This document shows, piece after piece, positions 1-13,789 of a stretch of 64,000 bases of DNA. The stretch's first letter is position 1. The number at the start of each line of letters is the position of its first letter. The stretch lies in NCBI GenBank assembly GCA_040954595.2, contig CM082596.2:3534001-3598000 (forward strand), written 5' to 3'. Under the pieces are notes generated by a model that was not told the DNA's origin, did no database searches, and was given only the letters and a program-made list of their open reading frames with translations. The stretch is from Balanoglossus misakiensis (lineage: Eukaryota > Hemichordata). The position numbers were made by a program, and so were the translations under genes.

Positions 1-336
1 AACTCTCCTTACACACATATTTTCACACTATTGTGGAATCAAATGATAACTTGTCAGAAATCTCCCTGGAGTGCGAGCTATTTTGCTGTACAAAAGTCAT
101 CCTGGATCCCTTTGAAGATTAACATTTGATACAACCTCATTTTCTTAAATGGTATAGTTGGACCAAATCCAAGAGATTGAAAACTTTGGAAATGAAGTGC
201 CTAGGAACTTTTGAACTTTTTTTCAGACCAAATTTGTTTTTCAAGAAATTTGCAGTGTACATATGGGTAGAGAGAGAGAACCACGGAATTGTAAGCTAGG
301 TGAAAACAAATGTAAAGAACATGCTTGATTAAATAT
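1..336 (-). other. Probable 3' untranslated region of the giant gene
   Basis: This stretch follows the predicted stop at 337-339. It is AT-rich and I see no coding exon in it. I find no AATAAA on the minus strand (TTTATT on the plus strand), so the polyadenylation site probably lies beyond the left edge. Confidence 0.4.
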
Positions 337-439
337 TCATGCAACATTCATTTGCACTGATCGCAGTGTTGCCAACCTTTCATCAATGTCATGTGCCTCA
401 TCGGATGGTTTGTCTGTTGTTTCCTGTACAGTTTCATCA
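337..439 (-). CDS. E109: last coding exon, acidic C-terminal tail
   Basis: A good acceptor (pyrimidine tract ending ccatttttccacag) opens an exon whose first base completes the AG left by E108, giving AGT (Ser). It then reads DETVQETTDKPSDEAHDIDE followed by RLATLRSVQMNVA and a TGA stop at 337-339. The peptide is hydrophilic and acidic, with no domain I recognise. Matching phase, the strong acceptor and the fact that no further exon is needed support it as the C-terminus. Without transcript data another downstream exon cannot be excluded. Confidence 0.75.
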
Positions 440-3400
440 CTGTGGAAAAATGGTAGATCGAGGGAGATGACTTAGACACAACAGTGGTGTTCCTTTATCA
501 CATTGCAAGATGCTGTTCAATCTATGACCGTTGTTGTACCTCAGTACAGGTACATACATTGTATACATGTAAAATGTCCTGTAACTGAACCAGAACATTT
601 GTTCGATTCGCAAACTACGGCAGTTGAAAACATCCAAGAGATCGTGACTCATTCTGTGAAATATCCATTCAATAGTGTCTATCCATGCAGTTTGATATGT
701 GTATGTGAACTTGTGATGGTACAATGCTTTGAAAGGACCAGTAGGACCCTGCGGAAAGAAATTGATTAATGTTTGCCTTGTAGTACAGTAACTTTGCCAT
801 GGCCTGATGATAGCACTTATCGTCTGGTACTCACATCATCGATAAGCTAATCACAGTATCTCTTCAACACCTACACAAAATGGCAGAAGCTTTAATCCCC
901 TTCCTGAATTTCAATACATGCCGGAGTTTGCAATCATAAAACAGATACTGATAGACATTCATGATCATGTGCAAACTTTGTCTCAGGTTTAGCGAGAAAT
1001 GACTGATGTGAATTCATCAGTGATTCTCTAGTGATATTAAAGAGATACTGATATAATGTACCATTTGATGAAAAGTACTTATTTTCAGTTCTACGGAATC
1101 AACTCAACACCTACCTGGCTTTCAGAATCTCAGTAACTTTGGCAGTGTCTACTTCTTCCTGTTTGACTGTCAGTTCAAATTCACACTGGACTTTTCCCAG
1201 GCTGTTTGCTGCGGTGAACAAATAGGTGCCTGAGTCTGGTGACAAGGCAACTGGGATTTCAAAAGTGTGAACAAACTCTGTACTCTTCAGTTTGGTGCGT
1301 CCGCTGTCTTGGACTTCCTGTCCATCTTTGCTCCATTGAACTGCAACGATTCAGAAAGTATTTCTCAGTTATTTTGAAACTTGGCAAGATGAGAGATTAT
1401 TAAACACATATTTAGTTATCATTACACTCATATTTACCAGCGGGGACGGGTTCACCATCTACTTCAGCTGTAAATGTCGCAGATTGGCCTTCTTCAACTG
1501 TGAGGGACTTGGGTTTTTTGATAAACTCTGGAGGGAAGACATCTTCATCTGTTTCAACTTTACTTTCCACTGGCTTGTCATCTTTTGGTTCTGTTGACAA
1601 GAAAAGTTGTGATGAGAATGGATCGCAACAACAATAGAAAACAGAACATTTGATACAAACCTTATTCAAATATGGTGATCTGTTATTTGATTGGTTGAGC
1701 CCACGATTACTAACTCATTTGAATATGATGGTCTGACATCTGATTGGTTGAGGCCAGGACTGCTACTGTCACTGCTGTTCATATCTACAAATAGCAGAGC
1801 TGAAGATTTTTCACGTGGCAAGAAACATGAAAGCAAATATACTGCTGAGAAAAACATTGATGTGCAGTTTTTATTTTTGAAGAACATCTAGCAGATAGTT
1901 TTGGGTACTTTTTTAAAAAGAGAAAATGAAATTGACAACAAAAGACATGTGACCAAAGTTCTTAAAAGTTGCGTGTCTTTTTCACAAAGAAAGCAGAATC
2001 TGTCACTATGCAGTCATCTACACTGTAGCCTTGTGTCTATTTTTGCTGTGCCATATTTGAATAAAGTTGAGTCAAATCAGGATATTTAGTATTATGAGGA
2101 AAGTAAAGCAGTTAGTTGCAGCAAAATTCCCTACAAGAATGTATGTCATTGTTTATACATACATATAAGGAATATAAGGAATTTCTAAATTGAGCCAAGT
2201 TCCTACAATTGTATTTTACCCATAATGCACTGCAAAGAATTTGTCCACTTTACTATATAAACAAATAAATGAAATAAAAACAAAAAAGCAACAAGCTTAT
2301 AACCATTTATGAACCATGATTTCACAACTATTGAGCGATTGCAGGAATATTGGGATAGGTTTGGAAAAGGAATACAGTATAGTGGAGAAGTGAATCATTA
2401 TTTGATCTTATAATATAAAAGGAAAGAGTACAGGCAATAGTCTAGCTCCAGGAATTAGGCAGTGTTACATGACACACTGTCTAATTCCAGTGCTAGAGGG
2501 CAGTGTTGACTTTTCTACTGACCAATGACAGTAACAGTGGCAGAAGTTTCAGCCTCTCCAAAGTCATTCAGGGCCTCACAAGTGTAATTGCCAGCGTCAT
2601 CAGGGAACACCTCAGCTATGACCAGCTGATAGGTGTTGCCTTTCTGGACATAGCGGAAGTCCTCACTGTCTTCCACATCTTGATTGTTACGTAGCCAACC
2701 AATGTCCATGGGTTGAGCTCCTGATTTACGAAATGATGTGAGAGAACGCAAAAAAAAAATACATGCACAAATAAAGTGAGTTAACCGTGCCTGGTTAGGA
2801 AAAAAATAATCACACTTGTAATTTTATCACTCCATTTTGAAGTCACACAAAATTGTCATGTGAAAATGGTTCACACATAAATTTTCAAAATTAGTGATAC
2901 TTGTAAGTTGTATTGTTGTCAGTGATGAAATGTTACTGAATAGTACAAATTTATAACATAAATTCCTTCCAGTCAAGAAAAAGAAACCTACGACTTGTTA
3001 CCTTAAGTTTACAAAACTAAAAGAATAATGTCAAATATGAATGAAATGTGAACAGTGGTATTAGAGAAAAACGTTGACCACACTGTGAGAAATGTGAATT
3101 TTACTATGACCTCTCACCTTTGATTTCAACTTCCAACACGAGTTTGTCTCCATCATTAACTGAGATGTATTCCAGTTTCTTAGTGAAGACTGGTTCACCA
3201 TCACCCTGTGTGTCATCAAGATCAATAGAGGCCTTGATCTTCTCTGATGTGTCTTCAACAGCTGTCTTTCTTTCATCAGGTTGGTCTTTCTTGTCGGTCG
3301 TTTTTGCAGGTTCCTCTGGTTTTGCAGTTTCTGTAGGCACGGCTGCTTCTGTAGCTGTCGCGGATACCTTTTCCAGTACCTCCTCAGCCACTTTAGTTTC

Positions 3401-6400
3401 CGCCTTCTTCCTGGCAGAATGTCCACGGAAAGTTGCCTGAATCTTGGTCGCTGCTTTGGCCACTTCAGGATCATCCAAATCGATGTCCACCTCCTCTTCT
3501 TCGGATGGTTTGCTCGCCTGAGATGGTGGTGCTACTTCAGTCTTGATGACTTCTTCTTTCTTATCTTTCACATCCATCCTGGCTTTGTGTCCTCTGAAGG
3601 TGGCTTGGATTTTCGTTGCAGCTTTTGAGACCTCTGGATCATCCAAATCGATATCGATCTCTTCTTCGGCTGGTTTGCTTGCCTGAGATGGTGGTGCTAT
3701 TTCTTTCTTATCTTTCGTATCCTTCCTGGCTTTGTGTCCTCTGAAAGTGGCTTGGATTTTCGTGGCAGCTTTGGAGACCTCTGGATCATCCAGATCAATA
3801 TCGATCTCTTCTTCCTCAGCTTTCACAACTTCCTTCTTGCTCTTTTCAACTGATTTGAACTCGTACTGCTGATCACTTGTCCTCAGGTAACTACTCTCTT
3901 CTTTCAATTCCTTTCTCCTGGAAACGCTTGTTTTCTTTTCGCGAGATTTGTAGCTGAGGCTTGTTTGTTCCTCTTCATCAAAGGAATGCCTGGCCGATCT
4001 TCTGCTTGTTTTCAGCTCAGTGTCAGAAAGCTTGCTTCGTCTCTTGTGTTTTCCATGTGTGGAGTCATCATCTTCTCCTTCTGACTCAACATCAGCTTCA
4101 ACTGAACAGAAAGATACAAATGTACCTGTTAGGCTCTGCCCTGTAAAAGCTCCCTCTCTCCTTCGAGTCGCATTCCACCTGTGACCATGCAAATGGTTGC
4201 AGACAGAATTTTTAAACAGCTCTGAGACATGGACACAATCATAATGACCTAAAACATAATCTAATAATACCTGCAACTTTTCACAATACTAGTATATCGT
4301 GAAGGAACAGCTTATTTGGAATTCTAACAAACACTTGACAAGGTTTTATGCTCTGTTTTTATCAACTACAAGTGCATCAAGGGTCCTTGTACTCCTCAAT
4401 CCAGCTACTTTTATAACCACTACCCTCAAGTTTACAAGGTCATATGCCATAGGGTTGTAATAAAGTTACAAGAGTTATACTGCTTTTGCTCCACCATACA
4501 TTCTGCAAATTTCCATCGTGAACAAATTTATGCTTACCTTCGGTGATGATCAGTTCAGCTACACAGGAAACTTTTCCGGCTGCACTGCTGGCATTGAGTT
4601 TGTATATTCCGGCGTCTTCTTGAGTGACTTCCCTGATGACCAGTGTCTGTCTGCTGCCATCTCGCTTCTCTACTTTGATGTGTTCACTTTCTACAATTTC
4701 AATGTCATCTTTGAACCTGGAATTGGGGAAAAATGGAAGTGTAAAAAAGGTTTAATATATTCCTCAATACCTCAGCAGTAAAAAATATAATTTTTGGAAA
4801 CTTTGAGACAATTTGGCGAACTGGAAAAACTTCTTTTGTGTCAGCCCTATACTATTACATTATATAACAGGGTAAATCACTTACCACTGAGTGACTGGTT
4901 TTGGAGTGCCACCGACAGTAACATCAAAGTATGCATCCTGTCCCTCTGAAACTTTCTGTGTCCTTGGTGGGTTGGGGAACGATGGTCTCACGTAGTTGTA
5001 TGTCTCATCTGGTTCAACCACTGCAGGATTACACAAGAATTTAGTGGTTAAAAATTATGTGAAACAATTGACTGAAGGATATACATTATTTCCAAAAGAT
5101 CCATATCATGCCTGCTACTACCCATAATCCATTGCACAGGACAACAGTGAAAATGTCATTTGTGTTTCCATAGCTACCAAACAGAATGAGAATCAGGGTT
5201 ATGTGCTTCGGTGAGTTTGCCCACATCAAATAGTGCTTTTTAATTTACGCTAGTGCACACACAAACTCAGTGCAGTTCAGTCCAGCAGACTAGAGGTATT
5301 TAACTTGGCCCACAGTTTAACCACAGGTAAACTTTTCTTTTGTAGGAATCACAAAAGATCTGGCTAACATAAAAGCTTACTGCTGATGCTGTCACTTCAC
5401 AAAATTTGTTGAGTGAGCATGCCAAAAAGTGTTAAAAATCTGAACCACTCTAAAAGAAGTATACGGTGGTATGTAAATATCCAGCCTGTTCCATGGTGAG
5501 ACAGTATAACACACTTCATGACCACCGCAAACAGTATTCAGTAAATGTTTTTGCTCAGGAGTGGCAAGAAGTGATACAGCAGTTTTTTGTTTTACAGTGT
5601 GATAGGTAACCACACATTTTTCTAAGTACACTTAATTTTTCCAGAACTTTCAAGAACTGTAAAAGAAATATCTGCATGCCTGTTTAAATATTCTGAAAGG
5701 GTGCGAGTTATAAAGAGTGAAGGAATTTGGGAGTTTTCAGATGACCTTTGACATGTCAAACGAAGGCATCCATCTCCTTGTCAACACTGTGTGGTCTAAA
5801 CTAAAGAAATCCATTCTCTGCAGTACACAGGTATATATATGATGTACATATAAGTGTAGACAAAAGCACCAACAGAGAAGAACTTCTGGGGAACTTTGTC
5901 TACAGATGCTGACAAGATTGATGGTGGCGGTGTTACAGGCAAATGGCTGACTGCCTGGCTTTGTTAATTAGTAACACCTGACTAGGTGCATGTGTAGACC
6001 AAAATAACCATACATATATACACTCAAACAGATGCAAGTCTTCGTCTCACTGACAGACAAACCAGTACTGGTGCGTTAATGATTCATCGATCTACATGCC
6101 ATGGCGGTGTCAAATTCACATCCTCATTGAAACACAATTTCAAAGTCAATTAAATTCCAATCAAAGTCAGTTTATATCCCTTGATAACACCCTATCAATC
6201 TGGAACAATAGAATTCCTTGAAAATTACATCTCCCCGAACTGAGTTCCACCAAGAAAATAACATTGTCCCACTTAAAGTTATTTCAAAAATAGTTTAAAT
6301 TCCCCCAAAACAGCTAACTTGTTAAAGTCAAACAGGAAACCATAACATGACACCTTTCAGAGAGGTCATCAAGGCCCCAGCTCTGCAAGTGTTCTTGTTT

Positions 6401-9400
6401 GTCATGTGATCTTACAAGATCAAACATGAAAGCATACAACAACATCCTCAGATTTACTTTCAATGCAAGCTTTGCTAGAAGGACAGCTTTTCTTGTTGAC
6501 TGTGGTCTGGAGGGGATGAAAGATCTCTGGATATATAGCCCGACTCCATAAGAAATCTCTCTGGTTAAATGGACTCAAGTCTTATAGGTCTCTAAACTTT
6601 GACCTTCCCTTGGGGAGGCATGTGTGATGAATATCTTTCAACAAATGAGTATTTTTAGTATAATCTACAATGTTGTATAAAGCACTTACTCTTTTCCACC
6701 AAGAGTTCACAACCAGTGCTCTCCTCTCCTTCAGAGTTGACGGCCTTGCAGACATATTTACCAGTGTCGCTTTCCGTGGCCTCCTCTATCTGCAGACTAC
6801 AAAGACCAAACTGGTTCTTGATCTTGTAGCGTCCACCATCAGTGATCTCCTGGCCAATTTTGAACCAGGTGACGGTGGCATCTGGGATGGCTTGTACTGT
6901 ACAGCTCAGTCTAGCTGTGTCTCCTTCAGCCACAATCTTTCTGCGCAGGGGTAGACTGAATGTTGGCACTTGGGTCAGTCGGCGTCTTGTGACGACCGGT
7001 GGAAGGAGGCGTAGGTCTTCAACACTTGATTCTCTGTGGAAAAACACAAAAAGACCACATTTTTAAAGTTTCTCAATTACAAATTCAAAACTGCCTATCA
7101 GGCAAAACTATATAACTTTTGTTTGAGACACATCTTTTAAACACATATAAAGTCAAGCAAATTGCATCTGCCTGCATACTTTAATTAATTACTAAATAAA
7201 CAAATTTGTTGATAAAATAAATCTGTCAATTAACTTAATTGTTCATTAGCTTAATAGTTAATTTGTCTGATAGATGGTTATATGTGATTATAACTGAGGA
7301 TAACTGACCACTGTTAACTTCACAAAAGTTATAAAATCTCATGCATATTAAACAATACAGCACACATATGTTGGGAGGCTTTAGTTACCAATCCATGTGT
7401 ATGAAAATTATTTCTCTGGTGCATTTCTCAGCCATATTGTATTACAGATTGGGCGTGAGTTGAGCAATGTTGTAATCCACAAAGAATGCATTTGTATTGC
7501 CATTGGGGGACATACATGTATACATGTAAACCTCTTAGGGTACCAGTCAACCCTACTGTTTACAAAGTTATTTGATATCCTACAGTATGTCAGACTTTTT
7601 TTGTTGTTAGTTGTGTCTACCAGATTTCCATATTTTCATTTCGACATGATCTTACTGCTGTACAGGCTTTGCTATAAATTGTAACAATTAAAATCTTTTC
7701 CAAAGAATGCTCGACTTGTTTTTTATCAAAAGAATGCAAAACTTCTCTACTGTAATCTTCATTCCCCCTTCTCTATCTCTGTCCCTAAATTTGGTGTTTA
7801 CAGTACATGACAGCTAAAGCATTTTGTCACCCTAAATGTACAGTACAAGAGGTTTTTATCTCCTTAACCTGTATTTGGCATCTAGGCCACCACTACTCTA
7901 ATTCAATATTGATGTTAGAAGTGAGCAAGAACACAGTGATGTTGTTTGGTATAATTTCATACTTGACTTGTTTTACAAATTAAAGCCCAAATGAGAATTA
8001 TATCATGCATGTTATGTATATGTCCCAGAGTTCCTGGTCTTCTGAACCTGTATTTTCATGGCTGGCTTGTTTCTATGTTAACCTTCAGGCAAGGCAAGAG
8101 ATGAAATTTCTCAAATCTCTCCTGTTGTCTTTTATTGGTTCAATACTTATACAACAGAACAGTTTCTATAGTCTGTGTATGGAATGTCTTTCATTTTTTT
8201 TTTTTTTGCATGAAATTGGTTTTCTTGAATATCTTAAAACTTTTCTTTATACTTTTCAAATTAGAAATGTCCACTCATCCAGAAATTTCTATTAAATGTC
8301 CGGCAGTCACACTCAGTGTTTCAGTAGTTCAAGTTCACTGCTCATGGAATTCAAGACCAGTTTATAAAAACAAATGCTGCATTTGTTTTGTTTATAACAA
8401 ATTGAATGTTCTATTGATAGACTCAGACCCACGAATCACTGCTTCATCATGTCACTCTGCAGCTGGAAAATACTCAGTGGGAATAAGAAAGTGGGAATGT
8501 AGACCTGGCCATTCCAACACACGACCTTTGCATGACCTTGTGTTTTCAAAACTTCACACAAAGGAAAGTTCACAATTCAACAAGAGTGTCTGCCACCTTT
8601 TCGTTTTGTCGTGCGATATAATGTCACTTCAGACATCTCAAAAGTCTTAAGGTTAGAGGTTTATGTCAATAAGACGAGGTTATTTTTAGCCAGACCTTTC
8701 AACACCTTCTTAACTTTTGTTTAGTGCATCTGAGGGAAAACAGTTTAAACTTCAACATGCAATTTTGATTTGAAATTTTGACTTTGATTAATAAGTTCCT
8801 TTTTGATGATTAAAATTATTCTTAAATGACAAAAAGGTCGTTCACATCAAACATTTGCCTATCTACTAAGAAACTTAAGCCTATTTTAATGTATGGTAAT
8901 GGTGGAGTAAAATAGGTAATTTTCCTGATTAAATATTAGATGTTAGTGTTGACTTTGATTTTATCACAAATTTCCTGGTGGCACTTAATAACTGTTCATT
9001 ACATAATTCAAAATGTCTAACCACAGCAAGACCTAACTGTGTACATGCAAGTTTATGAAGGTAGATTACTCTGCTGGAAGTGACTGTTCTTTCATTACTA
9101 TGTACAAATACAAGTCTTTCAATTAAACAATTTTAATGTTCTTTTGAACACAAATCGATCAGGAGGTGAGATGTTTAATATATTTGGTTAGAAGTTTCTG
9201 ATTTATGTTAAGTGTTAGGTAATGAAGGAGGGTTAAAGTCCACTTCATAAGACAAGATAAACACAACTGATTGATAACTGACATAAAAATAACCAAGTTT
9301 ATTCTTCATTCACTGGATTAGGGGAGTTATCAAGGTTAATGTGACACAACAGTTAAGTAGTTAAAATAACAAGGCATGTCAACTCACCTGGACATAGTGG

Positions 9401-12400
9401 TGGTGTCGCTTTCTGCGCCCAGACCTGAAATTTTAGTACGGTAACGATTACTGCGGGAACTAGAAGGGGCAACAATTGTGGGCACGGGGAGTTTACTGGG
9501 GCCATGACTTGAGTAGTCTGTATGCTTTGGGGACGAGTTTGTTCTGTAATCGGGGAGATATCGTCTCAGTATATCCTCAATGCTCTCACGCCTGTTGCAT
9601 GTTGTTCTCTCCCGCTCCCAAGCTTTGACGCTTGTCTTGTAATCCGGATCATAGTATGAGACATCACTGTAACTGTCCTGATGGGAGACGGAATCCCCTG
9701 CTGCAGATCTGGCTGGGCTGGGGCTCCGGGTTCTGCTGCTGTAATCCCTATTGTACCGGCTAACGCTCAGGTAATCCATTCCCCGGCTGAAGTCCACCGA
9801 TCCACTGCGTGCCCTGCGGGTGTGATCTGTGTATCCGTTGTAAGAATCCTGGATCTGGCTCCTCTCAATGCTTGGGGATCGGCTTCCACTCGGGTTCCTA
9901 GTCACGCTGCGACTCCGTCTCTCATACTGGTTCACCGTCAGATAGTCTTTCCCACGGTCTCGGGAGACACTTCTACTTTGACGTTCAGAGCTGCCATGTC
10001 TAGTGTCATTGTCCCAGCTGGAATAATCACCAGCTCCATTGAATCTATCAGTGCTGTAACTTCGACTGCGGCTTGAATAATCACTACCATTACTCCTATG
10101 CAAATCCCGGTCTCTGAAAGACTCTCTCGGCCTTTTACTGGAGCTACTACCATAGGATGCATATGAGCTGGTGTATTTAGAATGGTGTGTTGACAAACCT
10201 GTCGGCAGGTATCCCCTGCAAGTGTTGCACCGTATAATATCGGTCATATTTTCCAGTTAATAGCACATAGCTACACTGTACACTGTGTCTGGGATACAGT
10301 CAAGCAGGTGCATGCCACAGGTTCAAGCCACACTTTACACTGAAACCACTTATGTGTATACTCTGTGTATGTGTGTACGTATGTGAGTGTGTACGCTACA
10401 CATACTTTTCGACTCAGTGCCGAAGTCGTCAATAGAAGCAAACTTTACACAGTGACAGAAACACAACAGAAGCCCCACCCCTCTCATTAATATTAATGCC
10501 GAGAATTCCCTTTGACCACACTCACAATACTGCAATTCACAATACTGCAATTATCATAAAACCAATCAAGCAGCAGGCACAGGCCTAAAACGTCGATTTA
10601 ACTTTGAGGATTTACTCAGTGATTACACCTACTGACACAGATGAATGAATACTTCTCAAGATAACAAAAAAGAAGATGTCTAAAAAGGAGTGCATTTTCA
10701 CAGGGATATCGCTCACATGACTTGATCTTCTGGCTTCAACTCCAACTAGAAGTTGCACAGCTATTCAACATAGCATCGTGCTTGCTCATAGGAAGAGTCT
10801 TAATTAGCAGAGCTGTTCAAATCCAAATTGTTTTTTAAATACTGGAAACACAAGTATCGATCATGACAAACTTTGCAATATGTTTACTTTCATAGTTAAA
10901 GCAATATTAAACTTTATATCAGTTAATTTAATAGTATTCTGCAATAATGAAATAATAAATAAGTTTAAATATGAAGTTTCACCTTTGCCTCAATACCCTT
11001 TGATGAATTCCATCATGCACAAGGTGAGGCTGACCTGTCCCCAAAATACTGACTATCAATACTTTTTTCAACTTGATATATATTCTGTTGTTTTTCCTAG
11101 CTGACTAATCTTTTATCTATTTAGAAGTCAAAAAATACCACTTAAAATACCAGTGGTGCTAATCTCCAAGTTGGTAAAATTGTTTTTGATGGCATTTGGG
11201 AAAGACAATAGCCAGCTCTGACGTTATCATCAACATGTCCCAGGTAACAGTACCTTATGCAAATCCTTCATTTGTATCCAGCGATTAAACTGACTCTGAA
11301 ACAGTGATGAGGTATGCCAGGCCTCCTGCTGTTGCCACTAGAATAGTGAAAGTTTAGATCACAGTCAAGCAGAGATAAGACTAATTATGGGAAACTCACA
11401 CATGGTTTGGTGTTGCTTTGGCATTTTGCCCTGGCTACTCAATAGTATAAAATGTTCTACAATTCTCACTATCTTACCTAAAATAGGTTTGCGCTACCCA
11501 CGTAAATGATAAAAAGTCTGTAATGCAATGTATGTGTTCGACAGAATTTCAAGATTATCATATTTGAATTGAATTGAAGTGCCAGAAGGAGACTTTAATA
11601 GGTCAGTGGATAGAGTGACCATATTTGAACTTCCAGGGCTGACACCTTTCACAAACTTCAAACAAACGAGAATAATTCTTCCTTTCAATCAGGTAACTCT
11701 TTTCCCTAGCTTAAGTTAAACGTCAAAGCATAATCAGTGGGTAACTCGGAACCAAAGCGGGCTTTATCCAAGATGTTTTCTTTTTCACTTGTTTTCACGA
11801 GATAGCTGCCAGATTACACACATAGCCTGGAGGTGAGATTTGAAATTTGAAACGCAATCATTCCATTGTATGCTGTTATGAGTTGCTGGTTAACTGGACC
11901 AATGCAGACTTGCTCGAGGAGAGGTCTAAGACCAAACTGTCAGGAATACTGGAATTCCAGATATGCAGATAATTTTCCTGAATTGCCTTATTCCATGGGC
12001 ACTGTCATATCAGGCGGGCACAGGTTTTGAGCAGAGAGCAATGCAGACAAGTAGTTAAAAAGAAAAAGAATCTGACACAGTAACAGGAGAGAAAAAAGTG
12101 GGTGTTCCTCAAATTCTGTTTCATTGTGTCTGGCTTCCATCACCAGCGGTCGATGAACCACAGTTGTTGGAACACACTCCACTGGAGGAGAATGATAGGC
12201 TCTGTAGGGGCTTACACTCCAATACTACACAATACAACATTGTCTGTGGCTGTACTTGGCTACCTTTCTTTCTGTCATCACAGTACAGCACAGGTGTTCA
12301 GTGGCAACTCAAGCAAAGTCTGCCAGTTGCACTGTTGTACAACTGTGGGATGACAGACAAAATACCGCAATTTCACAGTTGCTGTCAAATTCCGAGAAAA

Positions 12401-13753
12401 CAGACCATGTCGGTATTCCGTGCTAGTATGAGTGTAGGAAGAATCTAGCTATACATACAAAAGCATATTGTCCAGGACGGCATATCATTCATGGTTCAAT
12501 GCGCTTGTGTGTCTAGGGCTACTCAACTATTAGTGCATTCAGAATCAAAGTTCGCTGAGTACATTGAAAGGTTACTACAGTGAGTGGGAGTTTACTCACA
12601 ATAAAGTTATTGTACATACATGTTGCCAGTAAATCTGTAGAAAATGAACCTGGCAACAGTAATTCAAATGTCCGAAAATTAAATATCCATGATTAATGCT
12701 GCAATAACTAATAAATTACTGTCAGAAATCAGAGTCTTTACCAAAACTATTTTCTGTGTACGTAGGAGGAACCAGAGACAAATAAATGCGCACGCGGCTT
12801 AGATATTATTGTCCTCGGGAAACACTGGATTTCACCAAAGCATACAGTAACTCAAGTCATTGTACGTGGGGACTGTGCCACTATATGGGGGCCTACACAA
12901 ACATATACAAACATGTACCACTATAAAAATATTTCAAAAATATGTATAAGGTCAATATCTGTAAAATGATCACCAAATATTAAAAGTATAAATCACCTTT
13001 CTTGTTGACCCATAAAGATATTGATAGTGTGTTGATATTCATCCACTATAAAAAATTCAGCATTCTTTACAAATTTCTTTGTGATTTATAATCGGCAAAT
13101 AAAACATGTCTATATTATAATGTCATTTTATACATTTGGTAGGCTTTAGAAAAGCCTTATTTTTTCTCAAAATTTACAGTTAATCCTCTGATGACATGGT
13201 CAGTCCATTTTTTGTCTTGTCCATTTTTCAATTCCTTTCGTGAAACAAATTTAACTTACCTTCGACAATCATCTTAGCATCACAAGAGATGCGTCCACAG
13301 ATATTGCTGGCTTGGCAAGTGTAAATGCCAGCATCCACAACGAAGGCCTCTTGGATGATAAGAGAGCATGTGTCATCTTCCTCAAAGATCATTTCATAAT
13401 GTTGGCCGCTCTCAATCTCTTTGTGGTCTTTGAACCTACATGTACAAGCAAAATGAGATCATCTCAGACCTGGCAATCTTGAAATGTAGTGAATTTTCCC
13501 TACACCATTGTCGAGAATTGTAAACTGAGTCGAGAGCTCATTTCAGGATACTACTTACCATGTGATAATTGGTTCAGGCATACCAATGACTTTGCAGTCA
13601 AATCTTGCAGCACTGCCTTCCACAATTGTGACATCTCTGAGTAGTTCTACAAATCGCGGCTTTCTGTAGTTGGCTTCTCTGTCGATATAATCAGCTGTTG
13701 GCAAATAATAAGTATGACCCTTAGTTTTGATTCTCCTTATCATCATCGACATT

Positions 13754-13789
<36 letters not shown>

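Noticed and set aside
503-769. Small plus- and minus-strand open frames around 437-769
   Set aside because: No domain, no splice context fitting the gene, and unlikely amino-acid use (Cys/His/Tyr-rich). Only the separate 337-439 exon beside them fits phase and acceptor.
8135-8650. 171-codon plus-strand open frame in the E101-E102 intron
   Set aside because: Phe/Cys-rich translation of AT-rich DNA through a poly-T run, with no recognisable domain and no supporting start or splice context.
9681-10076. Plus-strand open frame opposite E101
   Set aside because: It is the reverse shadow of the Ser/Arg codons of E101.
9388-10247. E101 as a separate SR-type splicing factor gene
   Set aside because: It has no RNA-recognition motif, ends at a strong donor whose phase matches E102, and lies within the giant gene on the same strand.
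12098-12448. 116-codon plus-strand open frame in the longest intron
   Set aside because: No family resemblance, overlapping frames on both strands, no splice or promoter support.
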